DNA from: Staphylococcus pseudoxylosus | GTDB lineage: Bacteria > Bacillota > Bacilli > Staphylococcales > Staphylococcaceae | NCBI RefSeq assembly: GCF_003697915.1 | Contig: NZ_RCVN01000009.1 | Coordinates: 62,001-126,000 of the forward strand | Length of the DNA: 64,000 nucleotides | Direction: 5' to 3' | Shown here: piece after piece, positions 27,701 through 39,631 of the stretch | Layout: every line of letters begins with the position of its first letter | Numbering within the stretch: the stretch's first letter is position 1 | Program-made: the position numbers and the translations under genes | The notes under the pieces: model-generated | Told to the model about the DNA's origin: nothing | Database searches by the model: none | Seen by the model: only the letters and a program-made list of their open reading frames with translations

Positions 27701-29880
27701 CGGAGAAAAAGAAGACTTCCCAGTCTAACAGTAAGAATGGAAAGTCTGAGCAAAAACAGAATAGGAATATAAAACGAACGATAATTAAGATAATTGGCTT
27801 TCTAATTATTGCATTTATCGTTTTAGCATTAATTGGTATCTTGTTATTTGCGTATTACGCTTGGAAAGCGCCAGCGTTTACGGAATCAAAATTACAAGAC
27901 CCTATTCCAGCAAAGATTTATGATAAAGATGGTGACTTGGTCAAGACGTTAGATAACGGGCAACGACGTGAACACGTTAATTTAGATGAGGTTCCGAAGA
28001 CGATGAAAGAAGCGGTATTAGCTACTGAAGATAATCGTTTCTATGATCACGGTGCGTTAGATTATAAACGACTGTTCGGTGCAGTTGCTAAAAACGTAAC
28101 TGGTGGTTTTGGAGCTGAAGGTGCTTCGACGCTGACACAACAAGTTGTTAAACGTTCATTTTTAACTGATCAAAAATCAATAGCACGTAAAGCACAAGAA
28201 GCATATTTGTCTTATAGATTAGAACAAGAGTACAGTAAAGATGAAATATTCGAAATGTACTTAAATAAAATCTACTATTCTGACGGTGTTTATGGTGTTA
28301 AAGCGGCTGCTAAATACTATTTCGACAAAGATTTAAAAGATTTAAATTTAGCTGAATCTGCTTATCTTGCTGGTTTACCACAGGTACCAAATACTTATAA
28401 CATCTACGAACATCCAAAAGAAGCAGAATCACGTAAAAACACTGTTCTTTATTTAATGGAATATCATAATAGAATTACAAAAGAACAGAAAGAAAAAGCT
28501 CAAAATACTTCTGTTGAAGATAATTTAGTTCAACGTTCATCTGAAGAACGTGAAGTAAGTGAAGATAACTCAAATCCAGAATATGATTCATATATTAACT
28601 TTGTGAAATCTGAGCTTATGAACAACAAAGCGTTTAAAGACCAAGATTTAGGATCTGTGTTAAATAGTGGTATTAAGATTTATACTAATATGGATAAAAA
28701 TGTTCAACAAACATTACAAGACCGTATTAACAACGGTAGCTATTACAAAAATGATGATCAGCAAGTAGGATCTTCTATTGTAGATAGTGAAAATGGTAGC
28801 TTAGTTGCTATATCTGGCGGTAGAAATTATAAAGATATCGTAGATAGAAACTTAGCGACTGACGCACACCCTACCGGTTCATCACTTAAACCATTCTTAG
28901 CATATGGTCCAGCAATGGAAAATATGTCATGGGCAACAAACCATGCAATTCAAGATGAGGAAGCATATCAAGTAGATGGTGTTACTTTCAGAAACTATGA
29001 TACGGAAAGTCATGGTAAAGTTAAACTTTATGATGCACTTCGTCAAAGTTTCAACATTCCAGCACTTAAAGCATGGCAGTCAACTAAAGAGAACGCTGGT
29101 AATGATGCACCTAAAGACTTTGCTAAAAAAGTAGGTCTTGACTATGAAGGAGATATTGGCCCATCTGAAGTACTAGGTGGTTCAGCATCCGAATTCTCAC
29201 CTACCCAATTAGCTTCTGCCTTTGCAGCTATTGCAAATGGCGGTGAATATAACAATGCTCATTCAATTAAAAAAGTTGAAAAACAAAACGGCGAAACGAT
29301 TGAATATGACCATACAAGTAAAAAAGCAATGAAAGATTCAACTTCTTACATGTTAGCTGAAGTATTAAAAGGTACATTTGAAGCCTACGGTTCAGCTTAT
29401 GGCCATAATATTTCTGGCGTTAACATAGCTGCAAAAACTGGTACAGGTACTTATGGTGCTGAAACTTATCAACAGTATAATTTACCAGATAATGCTGCAA
29501 AAGATGTTTGGATTAACGGATTTACACCAAAATACAGTATGTCTGTATGGATGGGATTCAGTGAAGTTAAACAAGGTGGTACAAACTCCTTTGTTGGCCA
29601 TGAAGAACAAGAATACCCACAATATCTATTAGAAGATGTTATGGATAACATTTCACCAAGAGATGGTAAAGACTTCAGTAAACCTGATTCAGTAAGTGGA
29701 GATTCGAAAGACTCATTATCTGTTAAGGGTAGTCCAGATGACAATACAACATCAAATAAACCTCAAGGACAAGGTGGAGGTAGTAGTTCTTCATCAAGCT
29801 CAAATAGCAGTGATAGTTCTAGTAATAGTTCTAGTAGTAGTTCCTCAAATAGTACAAGCGGTCAAAGTGCCGCAAGATAA
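27697..29880 (+). CDS. pbp2: Class A penicillin-binding protein PBP2
   Basis: A bifunctional peptidoglycan synthase of 727 residues. One membrane anchor (about 28-53) precedes a GT51 glycosyltransferase domain with catalytic Glu111 in [14 protein letters not shown] and [11 protein letters not shown] transpeptidase domain follows, with Ser395-x-x-Lys398 in PTGSSLKPF and KTG in [10 protein letters not shown]. The C-terminal tail (about 697-722) is almost pure Ser and Asn with some Asp. PBP2 is the main septal glycosyltransferase of staphylococci. It is coupled to recU by a four-base overlap. Confidence 0.97.
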   Translation: MTEKKKTSQSNSKNGKSEQKQNRNIKRTIIKIIGFLIIAFIVLALIGILLFAYYAWKAPAFTESKLQDPIPAKIYDKDGDLVKTLDNGQRREHVNLDEVPKTMKEAVLATEDNRFYDHGALDYKRLFGAVAKNVTGGFGAEGASTLTQQVVKRSFLTDQKSIARKAQEAYLSYRLEQEYSKDEIFEMYLNKIYYSDGVYGVKAAAKYYFDKDLKDLNLAESAYLAGLPQVPNTYNIYEHPKEAESRKNTVLYLMEYHNRITKEQKEKAQNTSVEDNLVQRSSEEREVSEDNSNPEYDSYINFVKSELMNNKAFKDQDLGSVLNSGIKIYTNMDKNVQQTLQDRINNGSYYKNDDQQVGSSIVDSENGSLVAISGGRNYKDIVDRNLATDAHPTGSSLKPFLAYGPAMENMSWATNHAIQDEEAYQVDGVTFRNYDTESHGKVKLYDALRQSFNIPALKAWQSTKENAGNDAPKDFAKKVGLDYEGDIGPSEVLGGSASEFSPTQLASAFAAIANGGEYNNAHSIKKVEKQNGETIEYDHTSKKAMKDSTSYMLAEVLKGTFEAYGSAYGHNISGVNIAAKTGTGTYGAETYQQYNLPDNAAKDVWINGFTPKYSMSVWMGFSEVKQGGTNSFVGHEEQEYPQYLLEDVMDNISPRDGKDFSKPDSVSGDSKDSLSVKGSPDDNTTSNKPQGQGGGSSSSSSSNSSDSSSNSSSSSSSNSTSGQSAAR

Positions 29881-29970
29881 TACTTAATTTAATAACAAAT
29901 AGTCTAGGACAAAGGTGAATTAACATAATTATTTTAAAAATGATTAATATCCCCCATGTCAGAGATTTGA

Positions 29971-30011
29971 AACACACTCGACGCTAAGTTTAGCGTTGAG
30001 TGTGTTTTTTA
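29971..30011 (+). terminator. Terminator of recU-pbp2
   Basis: Arms aacacactcgacgctaa and ttagcgttgagtgtgtt pair around a very short loop and are followed by TTTTTATTTT. It lies 90 bases past the pbp2 stop. Confidence 0.88.
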
Positions 30012-30049
30012 TTTTAATTATTCATAACGATATTGTCTTTCCAGAGATA

Positions 30050-30100
30050 AAAAAAACACGGTATATTCAAAGGAATTAAACATCTCCAATGAACACCGTG
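30050..30100 (-). terminator. Terminator of the dnaD-nth-ypoC unit
   Basis: CACGGTGTTCATTGGA pairs with TCAAAGGA..ATACCGTG on the reverse strand (arms 30057-30074 and 30085-30100), followed by TTTTTTTTATC. It is 15 bases past the ypoC-like stop. Confidence 0.8.
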
Positions 30101-30115
30101 CATATTAATTAATTT

Positions 30116-30439
30116 TTATTTTTTTCGACGAATTTGATAGGATGCATTCATTTTAATGAGTTCTGACTTTAATGTTTTCATTTGACTATAACCCATAAAG
30201 TGATATTTTCTTGCAATCATATAATTGTAGCGTTCTTCAAAATTCATCGGTACAACAGGATAATGATCCAACTCTTGAAATTCAAGGTTATCAATATTAT
30301 TTATTTGTTTAAAATATTGTTCAATTAAATCAAAGTAATCATCTAGTAATGCTTTCGCTTCAGTTGATTTTAGTTGTTTTGCTTTTGCAAAATAATCAAG
30401 TTGATCTTCTAAAATTGTAAAATGTTCTTTTGTAATCAT
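30116..30439 (-). CDS. YpoC family protein
   Basis: A 107-residue helical protein beginning MITKEHFTILEDQLDYFAKAK, with the RYNYMIARKYHFMGYSQMKTLKSEL block typical of YpoC. No function is known. The order dnaD-nth-ypoC next to pbp2(ponA)-recU is the same as in B. subtilis. It starts five bases after nth and ends the operon. Confidence 0.85.
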   Translation of the reverse strand: MITKEHFTILEDQLDYFAKAKQLKSTEAKALLDDYFDLIEQYFKQINNIDNLEFQELDHYPVVPMNFEERYNYMIARKYHFMGYSQMKTLKSELIKMNASYQIRRKK

Positions 30440-30444
30440 TATAT

Positions 30445-31104
30445 TTATGCCTCTTTCACATTGGCTTTATAGCGTTTTTGTCCTTCTCTACATTCTTCAA
30501 ATAATGGACAAACATCACATTTAGGACTTCTTGCTAAACAATGATAACGTCCAAAAAAGATGAGTTGATGATGTGTTTTATTCCAACGCGCTCTTGGAAC
30601 TACTTTACACAATTTATCTTCTACCTGCCTCACATTGTCTTTCCATCTGCAAATACCTAAGCGTTTAGAAATGCGTTCAACGTGTGTATCAACAGCTAGA
30701 GATGGTTCGCCAAAAGCAACACTCATGACCACATTTGCTGTTTTCCTACCAACGCCTGCTAAACTTTCTAATTCTCCATGTGTATGTGGAATTTCACCAT
30801 CAAATTTATCTAAAAGCGACTTACATAATTTTTGAATATTCTTAGCTTTATTCCTATATAGACCAATTGTGCGAATATCATTTTCTAATTCTGAAATATC
30901 TACGTTTAAATAATCCTGAGGCGTTTTGTATTTTTTGAAAAGTTTATCTGTTAATTTATTTACGGATATATCTGTAGTTTGAGCAGATAATAATACTGCA
31001 ATGGTTAATTCAAATGGATTATCATGCTTTAGTTCACATTCAGCATTTGGAAACATTTCAGCAATCACATCCACCATTTCTAATGCTTTTTTGTTACTTA
31101 TCAT
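30445..31104 (-). CDS. nth: Endonuclease III
   Basis: A 219-residue base-excision DNA glycosylase/AP lyase for oxidised pyrimidines. The helix-hairpin-helix motif LAGVGRKTANVV holds catalytic Lys121, and Asp139 lies in LAVDTHVERISKRLG. The four cysteines Cys189, Cys196, Cys199 and Cys205 (C-x6-C-x2-C-x5-C) hold a 4Fe-4S cluster. I chose the ATG at 31104, seven bases after GGAGAG. An ATG at 31119 has no upstream site. It overlaps the dnaD 3' end by 11 bases. Confidence 0.96.
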   Translation of the reverse strand: MISNKKALEMVDVIAEMFPNAECELKHDNPFELTIAVLLSAQTTDISVNKLTDKLFKKYKTPQDYLNVDISELENDIRTIGLYRNKAKNIQKLCKSLLDKFDGEIPHTHGELESLAGVGRKTANVVMSVAFGEPSLAVDTHVERISKRLGICRWKDNVRQVEDKLCKVVPRARWNKTHHQLIFFGRYHCLARSPKCDVCPLFEECREGQKRYKANVKEA

Positions 31105-31780
31105 TTGGATTCTCTCCATTCAACCAATCAAATTTGGGTACTTTTGTTACGGTGTGCTTCATTTTAGGTTGATTAAATTGACGGCTAATCTTTTTCGAGT
31201 CTTCTATCGTTTTGACATTATTTTTCTTCCAATTGAGCAGAATACGATCCATGTATTTAAAACTTAACTTGTTTTGGCTAGTTGCTTCGTCAAGTGCAGC
31301 TTGAATTACGCTTAAATCATGTTTATCAACATCTAGCCATTGATTTAAAGTTTCCATTTCAAATGGAGACAACGGTCGTGCAAAAGCTTGTTCGATTTGT
31401 TGGAAGAGCGTATTAAAATCTACTTCAGATTTTTCTTCATTATGTTGGACTTCCATTTTTTCCATGATTTCACTTAATTTATTATAAAATGGATTAAGAT
31501 TCATGTACTCTGTGAATTTTCCTTCTTCGTCTTTATTTACTTTAAGTTCTAACAAATCGCTTTGTATTAAACTTTGAATGACAGACGTAATTGCCCTGGA
31601 ATCTAGAGATGTCCCTTGTTGTAACGATTCAATGGAAGGCTGTTTGTTAGATGTTTCTGAAGCATGTATAAGTTTAATTAAAATCACTAATTCCGTTTCA
31701 TTGATACCTAATTGATTATAATTATTTAATAGTTCCTGTCTAATGATCACTGGTCTAACTTTAAGTTGTTCGCGATTCAA
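31094..31780 (-). CDS. dnaD: Primosomal protein DnaD
   Basis: DnaD helps load the replicative helicase at oriC and restart sites. The 228-residue protein has an N-terminal winged helix (LGINETELVILIKLIHASETSNKQPS) and the C-terminal DnaB_2 domain (RPLSPFEMETLNQWLDVDKHDLSVIQAAL, LSFKYMDRILLNWKKNNV). The start is TTG at 31780, seven bases after AAGGAGGG, giving (M)NREQLKVRP as in relatives. A longer ATG-initiated frame lacks a ribosome-binding site. It runs into nth. Confidence 0.94.
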   Translation of the reverse strand: MNREQLKVRPVIIRQELLNNYNQLGINETELVILIKLIHASETSNKQPSIESLQQGTSLDSRAITSVIQSLIQSDLLELKVNKDEEGKFTEYMNLNPFYNKLSEIMEKMEVQHNEEKSEVDFNTLFQQIEQAFARPLSPFEMETLNQWLDVDKHDLSVIQAALDEATSQNKLSFKYMDRILLNWKKNNVKTIEDSKKISRQFNQPKMKHTVTKVPKFDWLNGENPNDK

Positions 31781-31817
31781 ACATGCACCCTCCTTTTCAT
31801 TCATTGCGTTATAAAAA

Positions 31818-31845
31818 CGTCCAGCCATAGATATTAGACTGGACG
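31818..31845 (-). terminator. Hairpin terminator between asnS and dnaD
   Basis: Arms cgtccag and ctggacg (31818-31824 and 31839-31845) are followed on the reverse strand by TTTTTATAA. Little room remains for a separate dnaD promoter, so partial readthrough is likely. Confidence 0.6.
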
Positions 31846-31863
31846 AATGTTGATATATAAAGC

Positions 31864-33156
31864 TTATGGATATAAACGATTTAATAGACGTGGGAATGGA
31901 GCAGTTTCACGAACGTGCTCTACGCCTGATAACCAAGCTACAGTTCTTTCTAAGCCTAAACCGAATCCACTGTGAGGCACACTACCGTAACGACGTAAAT
32001 CTAAATAATAGCTGTAACTTTCAGCATCTAATTCAAACTCACTTAAGCGTTGTTCAAGTAGTTCGAGATCGTTAATACGTTCTGAACCTCCGATGATTTC
32101 ACCATAGCCTTCTGGTGCAATTAAATCAGCACATAAGACAGTGTCTTCATTTTCAGGGTTTGGTTGCATATAGAATGGTTTGATTTTTGTTGGATAATTT
32201 GTGATGAAAACAGGTAAATCATAATGATTGGCAATTGCAGTTTCATGTGGCGCACCAAAATCTTCGCCCCATTCAATATCATCAAAACCTTGTTCTTTTA
32301 AGAATACGACAGCATCATCATATGTGATACGTGGAAACGGTGTTGATACTTTTTCTAATTTTGAAGTATCACGTTCTAGTGCGTTTAATTCTAACTTACA
32401 GTTATTTAAAACAGATTTAACAACGTGTGTAACATATTGTTCCTGTATTTCTAAGCTTTGGAAATGTTCACAAAATGCCATTTCTGGTTCAATCATCCAA
32501 AATTCAATAAGATGGCGACGTGTTTTGGATTTTTCAGCACGGAATGTTGGTCCGAATGAAAATACTCTGCCGTGTGCCATAGCTGCCGCTTCCATATAAA
32601 GTTGACCACTTTGAGATAAAAATGCATCTTGATCAAAATATTTCGTATGGAACAACTCGCTAGTACCTTCAGGTGCACTTGCTGTTAAGATGGGTGGATC
32701 AATTTTTGTGAAACCATTATCATTAAAGAATTCATAAGTTGCACGAATAATTTCATTTCTTATTTTCATAACTGCATGTTGTTTTTTTGAACGCAACCAC
32801 AAATGACGGTGGTCCATCAAGAATTCTGTGCCGTGATTTTTTGGTGTGATTGGATAATCATGCGCTTCTGAAATCACTTCAATAGATGTAACTTGCATTT
32901 CATAACCGATATCTGAGCGATTATCTTCACTGATGACACCTGTGATATAAAGCGAGCTTTCTTGAGTAATTTCTTTAGCTTTTTGGAAAGTATCTTCATC
33001 AACTGCAGCTTTGGCAACAACACCTTGCATAAATCCAGTCCCATCTCTTAATTGCAAGAATGCGATTTTACCGCTTGAGCGTTTGTTTGTTAACCAAGCG
33101 CCTATAGTAACTTCTTGGTCAATATATTGTTTTGCTTCTTTTATCGTTATATTCAT
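31864..33156 (-). CDS. asnS: Asparaginyl-tRNA synthetase
   Basis: A 430-residue class IIb synthetase. The N-terminal OB-fold anticodon domain (about 1-110) includes [27 protein letters not shown]. The catalytic domain contains motif 2 [28 protein letters not shown] and motif 3 [17 protein letters not shown] chose the ATG at 33156 after GGAGACTGGTT; this equals the S. aureus length. A 19-codon upstream extension is not supported. It sits between dinG and dnaD, as in related genomes. Confidence 0.97.
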   Translation of the reverse strand: MNITIKEAKQYIDQEVTIGAWLTNKRSSGKIAFLQLRDGTGFMQGVVAKAAVDEDTFQKAKEITQESSLYITGVISEDNRSDIGYEMQVTSIEVISEAHDYPITPKNHGTEFLMDHRHLWLRSKKQHAVMKIRNEIIRATYEFFNDNGFTKIDPPILTASAPEGTSELFHTKYFDQDAFLSQSGQLYMEAAAMAHGRVFSFGPTFRAEKSKTRRHLIEFWMIEPEMAFCEHFQSLEIQEQYVTHVVKSVLNNCKLELNALERDTSKLEKVSTPFPRITYDDAVVFLKEQGFDDIEWGEDFGAPHETAIANHYDLPVFITNYPTKIKPFYMQPNPENEDTVLCADLIAPEGYGEIIGGSERINDLELLEQRLSEFELDAESYSYYLDLRRYGSVPHSGFGLGLERTVAWLSGVEHVRETAPFPRLLNRLYP

Positions 33157-33248
33157 AACCAGTCTCCTATTATATTGTAGTTTTCTATGCTTTATCCTTA
33201 TATATTTTAACAAAATCCATATATAAGTTCTAGTTGTGAACGCTATGT

Positions 33249-35948
33249 TTATGAGTTATTCTCATCTTTTTTTAATTTTTTAAGAATGCTAGAAAATTGT
33301 TTAATATCTCCTTTATTTTGACGATAACTTTCTAAAGATTGTTCGAAAAATTGTTTGTAGTTACTTCTAATTAAACGATCATCAAAAGACACAATAATTC
33401 CTTTGTCGTTTTCACTACGTATCAATCTACCAAGACCTTGTCTAAAACGTGTTACAGCATCTGGTAAAACATATTCTTTAAAGGTTGAAGTAAACTCTGA
33501 TTCCATAAGCCAATATTTAGTATTGTTTTGATTCATAAATGGTAATTTAGCAATCATGACACATTTAATTCCGTTTGATTCAAAATCGAATCCTTCGAAA
33601 AAGGTTCCTGTACCCAGCAATATCGCTTTATTAAAACTATTAAATTGCTGAACAATTTTATAATTTTGATTTTGTTGTTGTGTTAATACGACATAATCTT
33701 CAAATTCAGGTAATTCATTTAATAGTTCTTGTACCATGTGCATCATTTTATAACTTGTGAATAGTATCAAACATTTAGATTCAACGATATTTACATATTC
33801 AATTACATAATTGACGATTGAACTTACATAATCATTAATATTTTTATAATTATAAGACGTTACGTCATTTGGTATGAATACTGTAGTTTGATTTGGCGAC
33901 ATCACTGTAGAGTCTATTTCAAAAGTATTAAAGTCTATATCTTTGTTAAACCAATGCTTGAAGTTATCAAATGTGTGGTTGAAAGTTAATGTACCTGATA
34001 TGAAAGTGAGGGAATTAAATTTATCTAACACTTGTTTGGTTAGGATTTCTTTCACTCCATAATCCTTCACATTTAATTTAATCGTTGATTTTTGATTTAA
34101 GTTTTTGATTGAAAGATAACTTGTATGATTGTTTTTGAGACTTTGCTCTATTTCTTTAAAACGATCATTAATATATAAAAATTGTTTGCGTACAGATTTA
34201 ATTGATTTATGACTCATTCCATTGAAAAATTCCAACGTCATATTTAACTTATGAATAATAGCATGTAAATCATTTAAAATTGGTGTCACATCAAAATGAT
34301 ATACGAAATGTAATTTATGAACTTCGTCATCCTGGATTTCTGAAGCATGAATGATATCATACATCGTTGAGAATAATTTTTCGTTCAATTCGTGAATTTC
34401 ATTAACTGTAGTTTTTAAACCAAATACATCTATGGGTGGTATATCTAACTTTTCTAATATTCTTTGCTGTTCTAGATGATCGATAGATTTAAGTAGTTTT
34501 TCATTTTCTGTCTTACCTATTAAGCCTAGTTGGTATTTAATATCTGAATAACTGAGTTCGTTTGTAACTTGATTCAAAGCATAATCTGGTAATCTGTGAG
34601 CCTCATCTATAATACAGTCATCAAATAATTGATAAATTGAATTATCATGTGCAGCATGTATTAAATGTGCATGGTTAGTAATACCTATTTGTATATTTTG
34701 TGCATTGCGCTTAATGAAATTGAAATAATTGATATCATTACGAACAGGAACATAAGTTTCTAGTTTTTGTTCGAAATACATCTTCTGTCCGCCTTTTAGA
34801 TCTAATTCTTGTATGTCACCTGTAGCTGTTTCTGTTATCCATATAAGCAATTGCATTTTTAGAATACTAACTTCGTAGTTGCTAGAATCTTCTTTTAATA
34901 TTTGGCTAATTAACCCTAATGAAATATAATCTCGCTTACTTTTAATTAAAGTTGCGTTTATTTTGAAATCTAATGCACGTTTTAATGCTGGAATATCTTT
35001 TTCTAATAACTGATTTTGTAATAACTTTGTATTTGTAGAAATCATTACATGCTTGCCAGTTTCAATATTATACATAAGCGAAGCTAGCAAATAAGCAAAT
35101 GATTTCCCGCTACCTAAAGGTGCCTCAATCATTGCCTTTTCACTGTGCATGAGTTGTTCTAATATGATTTCAGACAGATATAACTGTTGTGGTCGGTATG
35201 TTAAGCCTAGTTCTTTTGTTACGTGTGTATAGAGTTCTTTTAATGTTCCATTAAAATTAACAGTCGGTGCTTTAAAGTCGATTTGTTTTTTATATATAAT
35301 TTGTTCAAATTGCTCATATTGATGATCGAGTGTCTGTACACTATGATGACGTACCATTTCGAACAAAATATCATGTAAATCATATTTTAAGTTTTTGCTG
35401 AGATAATAGAGTTGTTTAAGTGTATCTAACGGTAGTGATTCAAATTTAGCAAAAGCCATAATCATTAATTTTGCTGTTGTTGCAGCATCTTCATCTGCCC
35501 TATGCGCATTTGTTAAAACGATGCCGTGATTCTCTGCTAATTCACTTAATTGATAGCTTTTGTCTGTTGGAAACGCAACTTTGAATAATTCTAAAGTATC
35601 CATAACTTTTTTTGGACGATATTTAATATTGCAATTTTTAAACGATTTTTTTATGAAATTCAAATCAAAAGCGACATTGTGTGCCACAAATATACAATCT
35701 TTGATTTGCATGTATATATCTTCAGCAACTTCATGAAAATATGGCGCTTGATTTAACATGTCTTCTTCTATCGACGTTAGAGCTTGAATAAAAGGAGGAA
35801 TTTCTAAATCTGTTTTTATCATTGAATGATATGTGCCAATCATTTTGTTTTCGCGAACAAATGTAATACCTATTTGAATAATTTCATCATAATCTAACTG
35901 ATTACCTGTTGTTTCTAAGTCGACAACAGCATAACACGGTTTTGTCAT
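33249..35948 (-). CDS. dinG: DinG family protein: 3'-5' exonuclease fused to helicase-like domain
   Basis: An 899-residue fusion. A DnaQ-like exonuclease (about 1-165) carries [19 protein letters not shown] and [11 protein letters not shown]. It precedes an XPD/DinG-like helicase core with Walker A APLGSGKS and the DEAH box DEAHRLPD, then [11 protein letters not shown]. The four Fe-S cysteines of E. coli DinG are missing between Walker A and DEAH. S. aureus DinG likewise lacks the cluster and was reported to act as a nuclease rather than a helicase. The ATG at 35948 follows AAAGGAGG. It lies 29 bases after birA. Confidence 0.95.
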   Translation of the reverse strand: MTKPCYAVVDLETTGNQLDYDEIIQIGITFVRENKMIGTYHSMIKTDLEIPPFIQALTSIEEDMLNQAPYFHEVAEDIYMQIKDCIFVAHNVAFDLNFIKKSFKNCNIKYRPKKVMDTLELFKVAFPTDKSYQLSELAENHGIVLTNAHRADEDAATTAKLMIMAFAKFESLPLDTLKQLYYLSKNLKYDLHDILFEMVRHHSVQTLDHQYEQFEQIIYKKQIDFKAPTVNFNGTLKELYTHVTKELGLTYRPQQLYLSEIILEQLMHSEKAMIEAPLGSGKSFAYLLASLMYNIETGKHVMISTNTKLLQNQLLEKDIPALKRALDFKINATLIKSKRDYISLGLISQILKEDSSNYEVSILKMQLLIWITETATGDIQELDLKGGQKMYFEQKLETYVPVRNDINYFNFIKRNAQNIQIGITNHAHLIHAAHDNSIYQLFDDCIIDEAHRLPDYALNQVTNELSYSDIKYQLGLIGKTENEKLLKSIDHLEQQRILEKLDIPPIDVFGLKTTVNEIHELNEKLFSTMYDIIHASEIQDDEVHKLHFVYHFDVTPILNDLHAIIHKLNMTLEFFNGMSHKSIKSVRKQFLYINDRFKEIEQSLKNNHTSYLSIKNLNQKSTIKLNVKDYGVKEILTKQVLDKFNSLTFISGTLTFNHTFDNFKHWFNKDIDFNTFEIDSTVMSPNQTTVFIPNDVTSYNYKNINDYVSSIVNYVIEYVNIVESKCLILFTSYKMMHMVQELLNELPEFEDYVVLTQQQNQNYKIVQQFNSFNKAILLGTGTFFEGFDFESNGIKCVMIAKLPFMNQNNTKYWLMESEFTSTFKEYVLPDAVTRFRQGLGRLIRSENDKGIIVSFDDRLIRSNYKQFFEQSLESYRQNKGDIKQFSSILKKLKKDENNS

Positions 35949-35977
35949 TTCGATTCCTCCTTTCATCGTTGTTTTGT

Positions 35978-36949
35978 TTATATTTCGATATCTGCACTCA
36001 TTAATTGATGTTGTTGATTATCTTCATCATTAACAATTAAATAGCCATTTTTGTCAATGTCTATTGCTTGGCCTTGGAACTGATTACCGTTTTCAGTAAA
36101 TTTTAATTGCTTGTCCCAAATGTTTGAGACCGCTATATATTCTTGACGAATTGTAGCAAACGGTTCTTTTAAAAATTGTGCGTAACGATATTCTATTTGT
36201 TGTATAAGTAATTTTAAAAATTTGTAGCGATTTACTTTTTCATTTCCTTGTATTCGCATACTTGTCGCTTTTTGTGAAAGTTCACCATCAAAATCTGTTT
36301 GTGTTTGGTTCATATTAATACCAATACCACAAATAACCGCTTCTATGCCATCACTGTTCGCTACCATTTCTGTTAAAAAGCCACATACTTTTTTACCATT
36401 AATATAAATATCATTTGGCCATTTAACAGAAACTGGAGCTTCGCTGAAAGCTTGTATAGCATCACGAATCCCTAATGCCATAAATAAATTGAATTTTGTA
36501 ATCATATCGAACGGGACATTAGGGCGTAATACAACCGACATCCACAAGCCTTTTCCTCTTGTAGATAACCATGGTCGATTGAAACGACCTTTACCTTTTG
36601 TCTGCTCGTCACTAAGTATTAAAAAAGTATCAGTATTTCCTACTAATTTTTGCTTTGCTAGTAACTGCGTGGAATCTACATTTTCGAACACTTCAATATG
36701 CTTAAATAGTTGTTGTGTTTTAATACTAGGTATAACAATTCCACTATACCATTTATCGGGAAGTTGTATTAACCGATGACCTTTATGATTTATTGATTCA
36801 ATTTGACAACCTTCTACTTTTAGTTGATCGATAACTTTTTTAACAGCAGTTCTGGAAATTGATAACTGTTCAGCAATAAATTGACCGGAAATATATTCGG
36901 GTTGATATTGATACAACATGTGTATCACATCTTTACTATATTTAGACAT
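35978..36949 (-). CDS. birA: Bifunctional biotin ligase/repressor BirA
   Basis: The 323-residue protein has an N-terminal winged helix (about 1-65, [26 protein letters not shown]). This marks the group II BirA that represses biotin genes. The catalytic domain has [21 protein letters not shown] for biotinyl-AMP binding, [19 protein letters not shown], and a C-terminal SH3-like domain. It attaches biotin to acetyl-CoA and pyruvate carboxylases. Its ATG overlaps the cca stop by eight bases. Confidence 0.96.
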   Translation of the reverse strand: MSKYSKDVIHMLYQYQPEYISGQFIAEQLSISRTAVKKVIDQLKVEGCQIESINHKGHRLIQLPDKWYSGIVIPSIKTQQLFKHIEVFENVDSTQLLAKQKLVGNTDTFLILSDEQTKGKGRFNRPWLSTRGKGLWMSVVLRPNVPFDMITKFNLFMALGIRDAIQAFSEAPVSVKWPNDIYINGKKVCGFLTEMVANSDGIEAVICGIGINMNQTQTDFDGELSQKATSMRIQGNEKVNRYKFLKLLIQQIEYRYAQFLKEPFATIRQEYIAVSNIWDKQLKFTENGNQFQGQAIDIDKNGYLIVNDEDNQQHQLMSADIEI

Positions 36950-38141
36950 GTGTTTTCACCCACTTTATTAGTTCAGGTTTAAAGTTGTTCACCTCACCTG
37001 TTAAAATAGCACACTCAATTTCTCGTAATGTTGATTTGAGCCATGGGCCACTGGGTTTATCAACTAATGCTAAAATATCTTTGCCGTTGATATCCATTTC
37101 TTTTCTCGAATGTATTGGTAATACTTGTGCCATTTCTACAATTGCTCTGCTATTTATAATAAATGGAGCGTTTGTCGCGATTTGATTTTCTTGAAAAGTA
37201 TCAGCATAACTCAATACTTCTAATATATCTTTTTTACCATAATCATAAACAAATAATTTAAGTTGCCTCTTTGTTTGTACTTTAGGAATAGTTTCTATGA
37301 TCTGAATGATTCTATTTATATCTTTTTTCTCTTGGTTACTCAATTTTAAATCCGAAATATTTGAAGTTATATCAGGTTGTTGGACTTTTAATAAAGCGAT
37401 AAATACTGTTAGCGGTATCGGTTGTTCTATGATAACTTTCGATAAATCAAAATATTTAAAGAAAGGCATATAAGAAAATGTTTTAAATTGCTTTAGATTA
37501 TTAAAAGTTTGTTTAATTGCGTTGCCAAGCATTAACTTCTTAAGTTCAACAACGATTCTTTCAATTGATAAATGACTAATATCTGAAATATGTTGCTCCA
37601 TCGCTTTAAAAGTATCAGGGTCTAATTCAAAGCCTAATTGAGACTGAAAGCGTAACCCTCTAATGATACGTAGTGCATCTTCATTAAAGCGCTCTGACGG
37701 ATTACCCACTGTTCTGATTATGTTATCAACAATGTCTTGTTGTCCATTAAAATAATCATGGATTTGATATTCCATATCCATAGCAATTGCATTCATTGTG
37801 AAATCTCTGCGTCTCACATCTTCAAATAGATTTCTTACAAAATAGACCTCATTAGGTCGGCGATGATCGATGTATTCACCTTCAGCACGAAAAGTTGTCA
37901 CCTCATATTGTTCGCCTTGATAAACAACATTAATAGTGCCATGTTCCCTACCTATAGGGATGGTTTTTTCAAATACCGACTCGATTTCGTCTGGAGTGGC
38001 ACTCGTTGTGATATCAATGTCGTGAATTGACTTATTCATGATATAGTCTCTAACAGAACCACCTACAAAGTAAGCTTGGAAATCATGTGCTTGTAGACTT
38101 TCTAAAATAGGTTTAGCTTTTTCGAATAAATTATTAGTCAT
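36942..38141 (-). CDS. cca: CCA-adding tRNA nucleotidyltransferase
   Basis: A 399-residue class II nucleotidyltransferase that adds CCA to tRNA 3' ends. The head domain has [24 protein letters not shown] with catalytic carboxylates in [15 protein letters not shown] and [13 protein letters not shown] follow, then helical body and tail domains. The length is normal for staphylococci. It overlaps bshA and birA by eight bases on each side, so the three are tightly coupled. Confidence 0.96.
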   Translation of the reverse strand: MTNNLFEKAKPILESLQAHDFQAYFVGGSVRDYIMNKSIHDIDITTSATPDEIESVFEKTIPIGREHGTINVVYQGEQYEVTTFRAEGEYIDHRRPNEVYFVRNLFEDVRRRDFTMNAIAMDMEYQIHDYFNGQQDIVDNIIRTVGNPSERFNEDALRIIRGLRFQSQLGFELDPDTFKAMEQHISDISHLSIERIVVELKKLMLGNAIKQTFNNLKQFKTFSYMPFFKYFDLSKVIIEQPIPLTVFIALLKVQQPDITSNISDLKLSNQEKKDINRIIQIIETIPKVQTKRQLKLFVYDYGKKDILEVLSYADTFQENQIATNAPFIINSRAIVEMAQVLPIHSRKEMDINGKDILALVDKPSGPWLKSTLREIECAILTGEVNNFKPELIKWVKTHV

Positions 38142-39282
38142 TGTTACCCTCTAACATTTTTTTGTAGTAATATTCATATTGATCAGCAATTAAATCAGAA
38201 GAGAAACGAGCTGATACATCTTGTAACATATTTTCTTGGATGTTTTTATAAAGTTTTGTATCTGTTAATAATTTAATTGCATATTCACTCGCTAGTTTAC
38301 TATCTCCTACATCTACTATGAAGCCAGTTTCATCATTTTTAATAACTTCCTTTATACCTCCTGCTGTAGAGCCAATAGGTACGACGCCTGATTTCATCGC
38401 TTCTAATAAAGTCAGCCCGAAACTTTCCTTTTCACTTAAAAGTAATACCAAGTCTGATATTTGATAAAACTCACTCACCCAATTTTGTTTACCTAAAAAT
38501 AAAACTGCCTCTTCAATGCCTAAATCACGTGCTTTCCGCTTCATATCCATCAATTCCGGGCCATCACCTAATAAGATTAACTTTGAAGGTATCGCTTGAT
38601 GAACTTTTGCAAAGGTATCTATTATTGTATCAATTCGTTTAACTGCTCTAAAGTTAGATACATGTATTAAGACCTTTTCACCTGGTTTTATACCATAACA
38701 AGCTTTCAAACGTTCATCGTCCTGAGTGGCTTGATCTGGTTTAACAGGAAATTCTTTCTCTCTAACAAAATTATATATAGGTACAATACGTTTATCTGTT
38801 TCAATGATATCGTATGTTTGCTCTGCAAGTGATTGACTCACGCTTGTAACGATATCACTACCTTCAATACCAAATTTAATAGCATTTTTTAATGAATGAT
38901 CATAACCTAAAACGGTGATATCTGTACCATGAAGTGTAGTCATAATTTTTATATCTTTATTAGACATATGTTTTGCTAAAATGCCACATACTGCGTGTGG
39001 AACGGCATAATGCATATGTAATAAATCTAAATCATATTCATTAATAACCTCTGCTATTTTTGTACTTAATGTAATATCATAGGGTGGGTATTGAAAAACT
39101 GCATATTGATTCACTTCTACTTGGTGAAATGTAATATTTGGTAATGGTTTACGTATTCTAAAAGGAATATTGGAAGTGATGAAATGGATATCATGTCCAC
39201 GTTCAGCAAGTTTAATGCCTAACTCTGTAGCTATAATGCCTGAACCACCCATAGATGGATAACAAGTGATGCCTATTTTCAT
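38134..39282 (-). CDS. bshA: BshA, N-acetyl-alpha-D-glucosaminyl L-malate synthase
   Basis: BshA is the GT4 glycosyltransferase that starts bacillithiol synthesis from UDP-GlcNAc and L-malate. The 382-residue protein opens [22 protein letters not shown]. It contains [34 protein letters not shown] and the nucleotide-sugar motif [14 protein letters not shown] chose the ATG at 39282 from the family N-terminus. The ATG at 39294 touches its only ribosome-binding site. It overlaps cca by eight bases. Bacillithiol also links it to brxA and ypdA in this window. Confidence 0.95.
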   Translation of the reverse strand: MKIGITCYPSMGGSGIIATELGIKLAERGHDIHFITSNIPFRIRKPLPNITFHQVEVNQYAVFQYPPYDITLSTKIAEVINEYDLDLLHMHYAVPHAVCGILAKHMSNKDIKIMTTLHGTDITVLGYDHSLKNAIKFGIEGSDIVTSVSQSLAEQTYDIIETDKRIVPIYNFVREKEFPVKPDQATQDDERLKACYGIKPGEKVLIHVSNFRAVKRIDTIIDTFAKVHQAIPSKLILLGDGPELMDMKRKARDLGIEEAVLFLGKQNWVSEFYQISDLVLLLSEKESFGLTLLEAMKSGVVPIGSTAGGIKEVIKNDETGFIVDVGDSKLASEYAIKLLTDTKLYKNIQENMLQDVSARFSSDLIADQYEYYYKKMLEGNND

Positions 39283-39313
39283 AAGGCGGGACATCCTTTC
39301 TTATTTGTTTATA

Positions 39314-39631
39314 TTATTTACGTTCAAATCTATTTTTATCTCGAGTATTAAATTTTTGCATTGTTTCATCAAAACTTTCAGTTAAATCTATATCTAAAGA
39401 ATTCGCAATACACATTAATACGAATAAATTGTCACCGAGTTCTGCTTTAATTGTATTTTCGGCTTCTGACGATTTTTTCTTTTTCTCACCATAATAATGG
39501 TTAATTTCTCTCGACAATTCACCTACTTCTTCAGTTAGACGTGCAAGGTTTGCCAAAGGAGAAAAGTATCCAGTTTTGAATTGACCAATATAGTCATCAA
39601 CTTCTGTTTGCATATCTTTCATAGATTTCAT
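39314..39631 (-). CDS. MazG-like nucleotide pyrophosphohydrolase (YpjD)
   Basis: A 105-residue all-alpha NTP-PPase with the metal-binding pattern EEVGELSREI and ELGDNLFVLM. The basic insert GEKKKKSSEAEN lies between them. This matches the small YpjD/MazG-like group found upstream of bshA in firmicutes. It probably hydrolyses non-canonical nucleotides; the substrate is not known. It begins the operon running through bshA, cca, birA and dinG. Confidence 0.9.
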   Translation of the reverse strand: MKSMKDMQTEVDDYIGQFKTGYFSPLANLARLTEEVGELSREINHYYGEKKKKSSEAENTIKAELGDNLFVLMCIANSLDIDLTESFDETMQKFNTRDKNRFERK

